Positions 57,865 through 64,000 of a stretch of 64,000 bases of DNA are shown here, piece after piece. The notes below the pieces were generated by a model that was not told where the DNA came from, did no database searches, and worked only from the letters and a program-made list of their open reading frames with translations. The DNA comes from Trueperella bernardiae (GTDB taxonomy: Bacteria; Actinomycetota; Actinomycetes; Actinomycetales; Actinomycetaceae), in assembly GCF_001469025.1 (NCBI RefSeq), contig NZ_LNIZ01000009.1, positions 30,352-94,351 on the forward strand, given 5' to 3'. The stretch's first letter is position 1; every line of letters starts with the position of its first letter. The position numbers and the translations under genes are program-made.

Positions 57865-57939
57865 ATGCTGTACTAAACCGCAAGATGCGGCACAAAATAA
57901 CGGGAAATTAGTACCGCATCTTGCCGAGTAGTGCAGCAT
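57865..57939. repeat. R6 nested inverted-repeat element
   Basis: The outer stem ATGCTGTACT/AGTGCAGCAT (one wobble) surrounds a perfect 11-bp inner stem GCAAGATGCGG/CCGCATCTTGC. The AT-rich loop resembles that of R5 in position. One copy in the window. Confidence 0.78.
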
Positions 57940-57991
57940 CTGTGTGCGGCGGGCCGGAGGGCCACCCCGACGTGCGGCCCTCCCCCGGGTA

Positions 57992-58036
57992 GGCCGGCTG
58001 CCGTGCGGCGGCCGTGGCGGCCAGCACCCACCGGGC
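57992..58036 (+). repeat. direct repeat bracketing R6 (right copy)
   Basis: The right-hand copy of the GGCCGGCTGCCGTGCGG repeat, with an extra GCGGCCGTG-like insertion before GGCCAGCACCCACCGGGC. It ends 14 bases before R3 copy C. Confidence 0.65.
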
Positions 58037-58049
58037 ATTAAAATAACTT

Positions 58050-58101
58050 GGACGATTTCGGGGCGATCTCCTCATATAAGGAGATCGCCCCGAAATCGTC
58101 C
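58050..58101 (+). repeat. R3 dispersed inverted-repeat element, copy C
   Basis: The most regular copy: a 23-bp left arm beginning GGACGATTTCGGGGCGATCT is almost perfectly complementary to the right arm, with a short CATATAA centre. The right flank AGGAAATTCAAATCCC is again conserved. Confidence 0.9.
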
Positions 58102-58134
58102 AGGAAATTCAAATCCCGGCCCGCAGCCCGCCGG

Positions 58135-59448
58135 CTAGATGAGCCCGAACACCCCCGGCAGCCACAGCGAGAACGCGGGGACGAACACCACCACGAACAG
58201 CGCCAGGATGATGCCGACCAGGAACTGCCACAGCTTGGAGGTCACGGCCTCCATGCGCAGCCCGGCCACCTTCGCGCCCACGAACAGCACGTTGCCAACC
58301 GGCGGCGTGATCACGCCGACCGACAGGTTCATCACCACCATCGCACCGAAGTGCACCGGGTGGATGCCGATGTCCTTGACGATCGGCAGGAAGATCGGCA
58401 CGAAGATAAGGATCGCGGGGGTCGGGTCCATGAACGTGCCCACCACCAGCAGGATCAGCATGATGATGATGAGGATGCCGGTGGGCGAGTCGGTAACGGA
58501 CAGGAGTCCGTTGGCGATCATGTCGGGGATGCGGGCGAATGCCATCACCCACGACAGGCCCGCCGACACCGCCACAAGGAACATGACCACGGCGGTGGTG
58601 CGGGTGGCGGAGAGGATGATCTCAGGCAGGTCCTTGAGCTTGATGTTCTTGTACAGGAAGCCGAGCACCAGGCAGTAGACCACGGCGATGGCGGAGGATT
58701 CGGTGGCGGTGAATGCGCCGCCGAGGATGCCGCCCACCACGATGACGATCATGAGCAGCGACGGGATGGCGCGCCACAGGGTCACGCCCACCACCTTGGC
58801 GCTTGGCCGCTCGGTCACCTGCACCACGTTGTTCTTTTCGTGACGGAAGTACAGGATGAGGGCCACGATCATACAGGCCACTACCCACAGGGTGCCGGGG
58901 CCGACGCCGGCCATGAACAGGGCGGCTATCGACGTCGAGGACACGAGCGAGTACACGATGAACGTGTTCGACGGCGGGATGAGCATGCCGGACGGGGCGG
59001 AGGCCACGTTGACGGCGGCGGTGTATTCGCGCGAGTAGCCATCCTTGGTCATGCGAGGGGTCATGATGGTGCCAACCGCGGAGGCGGCGGCAACAGCTGC
59101 GCCGGACACGGAGCCGAACAGGCCGTTGGCCACCACGTTGGTCAGCGCCATCGACGCCGGCATGCGGCCCACGAGCACCTTCGCCGCGTCGATCAACCGT
59201 GCGGCGATGCCTCCGGAGTTCATGAGCACGCCGGCGAGCACGAAGAACGGGATGGCAAGTAGTGAGAAGGAGTTGACGCCGGTGAACATGCGCCCGGCCA
59301 CGGACATCGCGGCCACGTCCGGGTTCATGACCGCCATCGCGGCGATCACGGTGGGTAGGCCGATGGCCACGGCGATCGGCACCGAGGTGGCGATCAGGAG
59401 AATGATTCCAACAAGCAGGATGAGTCCTGCAACAGCGGTAGGTGTCAC
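58135..59448 (-). CDS. dctM: TRAP transporter large permease subunit DctM
   Basis: A 437-residue membrane protein with about 12 helices. The DctM family pattern is visible, with ASAVGTIMTPRMTKDGYSREYTAAVNVASAP and the sodium/substrate region SGMLIPPSNTFIVYS. It drives Na+-coupled uptake with DctQ and the binding protein DctP. It overlaps dctQ by four bases and ends the operon. Confidence 0.93.
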   Translation of the reverse strand: MTPTAVAGLILLVGIILLIATSVPIAVAIGLPTVIAAMAVMNPDVAAMSVAGRMFTGVNSFSLLAIPFFVLAGVLMNSGGIAARLIDAAKVLVGRMPASMALTNVVANGLFGSVSGAAVAAASAVGTIMTPRMTKDGYSREYTAAVNVASAPSGMLIPPSNTFIVYSLVSSTSIAALFMAGVGPGTLWVVACMIVALILYFRHEKNNVVQVTERPSAKVVGVTLWRAIPSLLMIVIVVGGILGGAFTATESSAIAVVYCLVLGFLYKNIKLKDLPEIILSATRTTAVVMFLVAVSAGLSWVMAFARIPDMIANGLLSVTDSPTGILIIIMLILLVVGTFMDPTPAILIFVPIFLPIVKDIGIHPVHFGAMVVMNLSVGVITPPVGNVLFVGAKVAGLRMEAVTSKLWQFLVGIILALFVVVFVPAFSLWLPGVFGLI

Positions 59449-60140
59449 AGCTGGGCTCCCTTCGTGTTGTCGCGGGCGACGCCGTCCGCGCCGTTCGCGT
59501 CCGCAGCGCCGGCCTCGCCAGCGCCGTTCGTGCCGGCACCAGCGCTAGCCGCGCCTTCGCTGTCAGCCACGCCGACGGCGTCGTCGACCGGGCTTCCCTC
59601 CGCCTCGGCCTCGATCTTGATCTTTTCCGCGTCCTCCAAGGCCATTTCGGCCTCGGGGATCGGGAAGTTGGACTCGCGCCCGGCCGCGATTTCCACGATG
59701 TGGTACAGCGCGTAGAGCACGATCGCCAGGCCGGAGATGGGGAGTACCAGGTAGACGGAGCCGATGTTAACCGGTAGGGCGGTGAGGTTCTGGGACCAGG
59801 CATTCATCGCGGCGTTCCAGCCACCCCACACGAGCGCGGTGGCGCCGAGGATGAGAGAGGCCACGTGGGTCCAGATCGCGAAGGCCTTTTGGGTGCGCTC
59901 CGGGGCGCGGAGGACAAGGAACTCCACGGCCATGTGGCCGCGCTCCCCGTACACGAACGCGAGCCCGAGGAAGGACAGCCAGACGAAGAGCATCTTGGCC
60001 AGCTCCTCAGACCAGGTCACGGGCGAGGACAGCACCAGGCGGGAGAAGACCTGCCAGGTGGTGGAGAAAACGAGGCCGACGAACAGGATGATGCACAGCC
60101 AGCCGAGGAACTTGGTGGTGAACTGATGGACGCGTTGCAT
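59445..60140 (-). CDS. dctQ: TRAP transporter small permease subunit DctQ
   Basis: A 231-residue protein with four membrane helices in the first 165 residues, including the family WSEELAKMLFVWLSFLGLAF. A hydrophilic tail of about 65 residues rich in Ala, Gly, Glu and Asp follows, which is unusual for DctQ. The ATG at 60140 overlaps the dctP stop by one base (TAATG). The longer open frame upstream is within dctP and not real. Confidence 0.88.
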   Translation of the reverse strand: MQRVHQFTTKFLGWLCIILFVGLVFSTTWQVFSRLVLSSPVTWSEELAKMLFVWLSFLGLAFVYGERGHMAVEFLVLRAPERTQKAFAIWTHVASLILGATALVWGGWNAAMNAWSQNLTALPVNIGSVYLVLPISGLAIVLYALYHIVEIAAGRESNFPIPEAEMALEDAEKIKIEAEAEGSPVDDAVGVADSEGAASAGAGTNGAGEAGAADANGADGVARDNTKGAQL

Positions 60141-61177
60141 TACTGACCCCCTTCGGTGTCGGCAGCGCGGATCGCGTCGAAGAGCTCGCGCTGGTAGCCG
60201 TCGGACACGAAGCGGTCGACGATCGGGGCGAGGGCCTGCGCGAATGCTTCCTTGTCCACCTCGTAGAAGGTGGCGCCGTTGTCTTCGGCGATCTGGCGCG
60301 ATTCTTCGGTGTATTCCTTCCACAGCTCGGTGTGGAAGTCCATGGAGTCGTACCAGCATTCGTAGAGGATCTCGCGGTCGGCTTCGGGCATGGCCTCGAG
60401 CAGGTCGTGGCGCATGATCATGTAGTCGAGGCCGACCAGGTGGTTGGTGTAGGACAGGTAGGGCGCCACTTCCATGTGGCGGGCGGTGTTGTAGGAGACG
60501 AGGTTGTTTTCGGCCCCGTCGAGCACGCCGGCCTGGAGGGCCGAGTAGACCTCGCCGTAGGACAGCGGGGTGGCCGACCCGCCCATGAGCTTAATCATCT
60601 CGATGTGCATGTCGGATTCTTGGACGCGGATCTTCTTGCCCGCGAGGTCGGCCGGGGTTTGGACCGGGCCGAACGTGGTGTAGATGTGGCGCTCACCTTG
60701 GGTGTAGCCGCCGAGCACCGTGATGTTTTCCTTGTCCTCGAGGGAGGCGAAGAGGCCGCCCACGATGTCGGGGTCTTGGATGACCTTGATCTGATGGTCG
60801 ATGGAGCTAAAGGTGGTGGGCATGTTGAGGACGCGGAAGTCCTGGTTAATGTTTTCCAGCTGGGTGCCGGACACGATAGACATTTCGATGGCGCCGGACT
60901 TGACGTACTGGAGGACTTCCTGCTGCGAGCCGAGCTGCTCGTTGGGGAAGATTTCGATCACGTAGCGCCCATTTGTGCGCTCGGCGACGTCTTCGGAAAA
61001 CTTCTGGAGGGCCTTAAATGACGGGTGGGATTCCGACTGGTTGAGGGCCACCTTGAAGTAGGAAACAGTATCTTCGTCGCCCACCGAGTCAAGCTTGATG
61101 CCTCCGAGCCCGGCACAGCCGGACAGCAGGAGTGAGGCGCTTGCTGCGAGAGCGAGAAGGTTCCAACGTTTCTTCAT
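60140..61177 (-). CDS. dctP: TRAP transporter solute-binding lipoprotein DctP
   Basis: A 345-residue lipoprotein (lipobox LSGC, Cys21) of the DctP family. It has HPSFKALQKFSEDVAERTNG, EIFPNEQLGSQQEVLQYVKSG, the carboxylate-binding Arg region LAGKKIRVQES, and GVLDGAENN. The type resembles UehA/YiaO-like uronate or keto-acid receptors. Because glucuronate isomerase is divergently adjacent, a hexuronate is the likely substrate; that is inference. Confidence 0.9.
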   Translation of the reverse strand: MKKRWNLLALAASASLLLSGCAGLGGIKLDSVGDEDTVSYFKVALNQSESHPSFKALQKFSEDVAERTNGRYVIEIFPNEQLGSQQEVLQYVKSGAIEMSIVSGTQLENINQDFRVLNMPTTFSSIDHQIKVIQDPDIVGGLFASLEDKENITVLGGYTQGERHIYTTFGPVQTPADLAGKKIRVQESDMHIEMIKLMGGSATPLSYGEVYSALQAGVLDGAENNLVSYNTARHMEVAPYLSYTNHLVGLDYMIMRHDLLEAMPEADREILYECWYDSMDFHTELWKEYTEESRQIAEDNGATFYEVDKEAFAQALAPIVDRFVSDGYQRELFDAIRAADTEGGQ

Positions 61178-61514
61178 TGGATCTCCTTAGCATGCGGGGC
61201 GCGGGTGCCACCCCGTGGGTGTGTGAGCCAGCACTGGCTTCGGTCGTCCTCGTGGGACGCGGCGGCTTTGCGTGCGTCTTGGAAGATGCTTTGAGGCTAT
61301 CAGGATCCTTACACCCAGGGAAGAACTTGACAAATGTAGTATTTCACACTGCTGAATTACCGTTTATACCCTCAAAACACATGACATGTTCGCGCCCGCC
61401 CCTTAGAGTGAGCGTAGGGACGAAAGACTGACGACACTGTCGCCCCGCCGACGTCGGCCGGGCACCTCGCGTCCAGCTCACCACCCGCCGATCCCCAACC
61501 CAAGGAAGGCACAC
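61178..61514. promoter_or_regulatory. 337-bp divergent control region between TRAP genes and uxaC
   Basis: No gene was seen. TTGACAAA at 61327 could serve as -35 for uxaC and, read on the other strand (TTGTCA), for dctP, where a weak TAAGGAT lies about 15-16 bases on. TTTCAC-17-TATACC (61342-61370) is another plus-strand candidate. ACATG-a-CATGT at about 61379 is a small palindrome that could bind a GntR-type regulator. All of this is tentative. Confidence 0.35.
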
Positions 61515-62921
61515 ATGGAACTTCAGCCGCACCCCGATCGCCTCTTCCCCGCCGATCCCACCACGCGCAGCATCGCCCGCGACCTGTACGCGCTGGTCAA
61601 GGACGCCCCGATCATCTCCCCGCACGGCCACGTTCCCCCGGAGTGGATCGCGGACGACGTCCCCTTCAAGGACCCCACGTCCCTCCTCATCACCCCTGAC
61701 CACTACGTCAACCGCATGCTGCACGCCCACGGCGTGGAGCTGAGCGAGCTCGGCGTCGGGCAAAAGGAGTTTTCCGAGGAGCAGTCGCGCAACGCGTTCC
61801 GCATCCTGTGCGCCAACTGGTGGCTGTACCGCGGCACGCCCGTGAAGTACTGGATGGAAAACGAGCTGTTTGATTACTTCGAGGTGCGGGTGCGGCCGTC
61901 GGCGGAGACCGCCGACCAGATCTACGACCAGATCGCCGAACGCCTCGCCGACCCCGCCTACCGCCCGCGCGCCCTCTACAAGCGCTTCAACATCCAGTTC
62001 CTAGCCACCACCGACGACCCGTGCGATTCGCTTGAGCACCACGCCAAGATCCGGCAGACCTTCGACGGCACGGTCGTCCCCACCTTCCGCCCCGACAAGT
62101 ACCTCGAGCCCGCCCGCGCCGACTGGCCCGAGCTGATGGCGGCACTGTCGGAGGCCTCGGGCGTGGACACGACGTCGTGGGCCGGGTTCAACGCCGCGAT
62201 GGAAAACCGCCGCGCCTACTTCAAGGCCGCCGGCGCGATCTCCACCGACCACTCCCACCGCGACCCGGGCACCGCCCGCCTCTCCGACGCCGAAGCCGAG
62301 CGGATCTACCAGCAGGCCCTCGCCAGGAAGGTGTCCCCCGCCGACGCCGACGCTCTCCGCCGCTCCATGATGTACGAGCAGGTGCGCATGGCCTCCGAGG
62401 ACGGGCTGGTCATGACCATGCACCCGTCCGTGTACCGCAACCACCACACGCCCACCTTCAACAAGTACGGCGCGGACGTGGGCTGCGACATCCCGCTCAA
62501 GACCGAGTTCGCCGCCGCCCTACAGCCCGCGCTCGCCGACTGCGGCGACTCCGAGAACCTGCATCTCATCCCGTTCACCATGGACGAGACCGTGTACTCG
62601 CGCGAACTGGCGCCGATGGCGGGCTTCTACCGGTCGGTGTTTATCGGCGTGCCGTGGTGGTTCATCGACGCGCCCGAGGCGATGGCCCGCTTCCGCGGCG
62701 CCGTCACCGAGACTGCGGGCTTTACCCGCACGTCCGGCTTCATCGACGACACCCGCGCCTTCTGCTCCATCCCCGCCCGCCACGACGTGTCGCGCCGTAT
62801 CGACGCCGGGTACGTGGCCAAGCTGGTGGCCGAGCACCGGCTAGAGATGGATGAGGCCGAGGAGGCCATCCGCGAGCTGGTGGTGGGCAACCCGGTGCGG
62901 GCCTTCAAGCTCGAAGGCTAG
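61515..62921 (+). CDS. uxaC: glucuronate isomerase
   Basis: A 468-residue enzyme converting D-glucuronate to D-fructuronate (or galacturonate to tagaturonate). It has the N-terminal metal-binding SPHGHVPPEWIAD, NWWLYRGTPVKYWMENELF, FLATTDDPCDSLEHH, and the C-terminal GVPWWFIDAPEAMARFRG with HDVSRRIDAG. Length and motifs are full. Divergent from a TRAP transporter, it suggests use of host-derived glucuronate. The remaining pathway enzymes are not in this window. Confidence 0.94.
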   Translation: MELQPHPDRLFPADPTTRSIARDLYALVKDAPIISPHGHVPPEWIADDVPFKDPTSLLITPDHYVNRMLHAHGVELSELGVGQKEFSEEQSRNAFRILCANWWLYRGTPVKYWMENELFDYFEVRVRPSAETADQIYDQIAERLADPAYRPRALYKRFNIQFLATTDDPCDSLEHHAKIRQTFDGTVVPTFRPDKYLEPARADWPELMAALSEASGVDTTSWAGFNAAMENRRAYFKAAGAISTDHSHRDPGTARLSDAEAERIYQQALARKVSPADADALRRSMMYEQVRMASEDGLVMTMHPSVYRNHHTPTFNKYGADVGCDIPLKTEFAAALQPALADCGDSENLHLIPFTMDETVYSRELAPMAGFYRSVFIGVPWWFIDAPEAMARFRGAVTETAGFTRTSGFIDDTRAFCSIPARHDVSRRIDAGYVAKLVAEHRLEMDEAEEAIRELVVGNPVRAFKLEG

Positions 62922-62950
62922 GGCCCGGTCGGGGCCCGGTCGCGGGCGGC

Positions 62951-63019
62951 GGGCGACCGTTCAACAACGGCTTCTTCCTCGAGCCCACCGTACTAGTGGA
63001 CGTGGAACCGCATCCTCGC
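62951..63019 (+). pseudogene. aldehyde dehydrogenase fragment (relic)
   Basis: The frame from 62951 reads GRPFNNGFFLEPTVLVDVEP, a close match to the GxFxEPTVLxDVxP segment found about two thirds along NAD-dependent aldehyde dehydrogenases, just before the MRIAxEEIFGPV motif. Upstream and downstream sequence does not continue the family. It looks like a remnant of a deleted gene. Confidence 0.6.
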
Positions 63020-63081
63020 GCCGGACTTCTTCTAGCCGGCTGGTGCTGGCTAGCCCCGTCGGCTGGTGGCGCCCGCACATA

Positions 63082-63125
63082 CGTGGATCCCCCGGTGTTC
63101 TTTTCAGAACACCGGGGGATCCACG
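63082..63125. terminator. perfect 20-bp hairpin between uxaC and the surface-protein gene
   Basis: CGTGGATCCCCCGGTGTTCT is followed by loop TTTC and its exact complement. It lies between two convergent genes, so it can stop transcription from both. No U-tract follows. Confidence 0.7.
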
Positions 63126-63155
63126 CGCTAGAGGTGGACTCTCACCTGAAGGTGA

Positions 63156-64000
63156 TTAGTCCTCCCGACGCTTCCGCGACACCAGGAAGGCACCAGCTGC
63201 AGTCAGCATGGTAGCCGCAGCAGCCAAGCCGCCCACGGTAGCACCCGTGTACGAGAGCTTGCCGGTGCCGGACTTCGGCGCAGTCTTACCCGCGACCGTG
63301 ATCGTGGACGTATCGAGGACGTTGCCGTCCTTGTCCGTCACGGTGACCGTGATCTTGTCGCCGGGCTTGGCATTCGGATCGGCGGTGATGACCAGGTTGC
63401 CATCCTTGTCGATCTGGGCCTTACCCGGGCCCTCGACCGTGACCTTAGCGTCGCCGGGGACCTTGCCGCCGTCATTCGGGATCACAACGGTCTCGCCAGG
63501 CTTGACAGAACCGTCGCCCCAGTTCGGCTTATCGGCCTCAGGCTGCTTGTCCGGATCGGTAACCGTGACCTCGATCTTGTCTATCTCGTTGCCGTCCTTG
63601 TCCTTGACGATAACTACGATCTTGTCACCAGGCTTGGCGTCCTTATCGATGTCGACAACCACGTTGCCATTCTCATCGATGGTCACCTTGCCCGGACCGT
63701 CAGTCTCGACCGTGGTGCCGTCCGGAACCGGGCCACCGTCATTCGGGATCACGACGGTCTCGCCGGGCTTGCCCGAACCATTACCCCAATCCGGGGACTT
63801 GGGAGCCTCCGGCTCGGTGACGGTGATCTTGCCATCGTTCGAGGTGTTGACTTCCTTGCCACTGTCCGGGGTCTTGCCCTCAACAGTGACGGTGTAGTTG
63901 CCATCGATCGGAGCGGTCGGGGTACCCGTGATCACACACGCACCCTTCTCCGCGTCGTAAGCGATCGTCAGACCATCGGCCAGGCCCTTAGCGGTGCAGA
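63156..64000 (-). CDS. cell-wall-anchored surface protein, C-terminal part (runs off the window)
   Basis: The frame is open to the window edge; 281 residues of the C-terminus are visible. Near the edge an Ig-like end (CTAKGLADGLTIAYDAEKGA) is followed by two tandem repeats of about 80 residues (beginning PDWGNGSGKPGETVVIPNDG and PNWGDGSVKPGETVVIPNDG), similar to Rib/YPDG-type stalk modules. The end has a sorting signal: LSYTG, a hydrophobic helix (about 25 residues) and SRKRRED. The motif departs from LPxTG by Ser at the second position. The protein would be linked to peptidoglycan by a sortase as an adhesin or stalk. Confidence 0.85.
   Translation of the reverse strand, partial: CTAKGLADGLTIAYDAEKGACVITGTPTAPIDGNYTVTVEGKTPDSGKEVNTSNDGKITVTEPEAPKSPDWGNGSGKPGETVVIPNDGGPVPDGTTVETDGPGKVTIDENGNVVVDIDKDAKPGDKIVVIVKDKDGNEIDKIEVTVTDPDKQPEADKPNWGDGSVKPGETVVIPNDGGKVPGDAKVTVEGPGKAQIDKDGNLVITADPNAKPGDKITVTVTDKDGNVLDTSTITVAGKTAPKSGTGKLSYTGATVGGLAAAATMLTAAGAFLVSRKRRED

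Larger units (their letters stand above)
57785..58134. other. 350-bp convergent gap with R6, R3 copy C and direct repeats
   Basis: Between gnd and the TRAP permease gene. No gene was recognised. It carries R6, R3 copy C, and a pair of direct repeats that bracket R6. Confidence 0.5.

Noticed and set aside
47884..58101. R1-R7 as ordinary intrinsic terminators
   Set aside because: They lack T-tracts, some lie in divergent promoter spaces (R1-B, R3-B), and separate hairpin terminators exist close to some of them.
59445..60359. Longer DctQ reading frame beginning at 60359
   Set aside because: The extra 73 residues are inside dctP in another frame; the ATG at 60140 overlaps the dctP stop as expected for coupled genes.

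Overview
The window is about 64 kb of GC-rich bacterial DNA (roughly two thirds G+C by eye) with dense, short-spaced operons, frequent GTG starts and 1-4 base gene overlaps. The gene set (dnaX-recR-lysC-asd order, DUF3263, DUF4032, YwiC-like, an MsiK-type orphan sugar ATPase, an IdeR/DtxR-type iron box, a sortase-type surface protein) points to a host-associated Actinomycetota, most likely Actinomycetaceae (Trueperella/Arcanobacterium/Schaalia-like). The family-level placement is inference.

Layout: 0.1-3.8 kb, DUF3263 protein and a MacB-type ABC exporter with a membrane-anchored extracellular accessory protein (minus). 3.9-9.2 kb, uracil-DNA glycosylase, tRNA-Thr, a DsbA-like thioredoxin-fold protein, a Ser/Thr kinase and the MsiK-like ATPase. 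9.3-13.3 kb, DUF4032 protein, a Gfo/Idh/MocA oxidoreductase and an AbiEi/DUF559-like gene bracketed by two copies of a 73-bp repeat. 13.5-19.6 kb, asd, lysC, recR, dnaX (minus). 20.1-26.2 kb, tRNA-Ser, SRP RNA, PPK2, a MATE pump, a membrane protein of unknown function, a phosphatidylcholine-synthase-like enzyme and an E. coli-type ferrochelatase. 26.3-34.1 kb, an aldo/keto reductase, a small lipoprotein, and an overlapping operon moxR-DUF58-small membrane protein-VWA-VWA-TPR-aroD in which moxR carries a one-base frameshift in a G8 run. 34.1-45 kb, a DUF6636-like protein, YwiC-like protein, aromatic/histidinol-phosphate aminotransferase, YvlD-like protein, fructosamine-kinase family protein, purB, DedA, an unrecognised 499-aa protein, copZ and copA. 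45-52 kb, a kinase-like/flippase fusion, a secreted protein that looks like a sialidase without its catalytic body, and phosphoglucomutase. 52-56 kb, an iron-siderophore ABC importer under an IdeR-type box. 56-63 kb, 6-phosphogluconate dehydrogenase and a TRAP transporter divergent from glucuronate isomerase. 63.2-64 kb, the 3' end of a cell-wall surface protein that runs off the window.

The most unusual signal is not a gene. At least seven families (called R1-R7 here) of short intergenic inverted-repeat elements are scattered through the window. R1, R2 and R3 each occur three times with identical length (55-bp core, 73 bp and 52-bp core). Every copy is bounded by inverted repeats, nearly all lie between genes, and they sit in convergent, divergent and co-directional gaps alike. 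They lack U-tracts, so they are not simple intrinsic terminators. One R2 copy supplies the stop codon of the DUF559-like gene. True terminators are also present: perfect hairpins after asd, after the DsbA-like gene, at tRNA-Ser and after uxaC. No CRISPR array, prophage or complete insertion sequence was seen.
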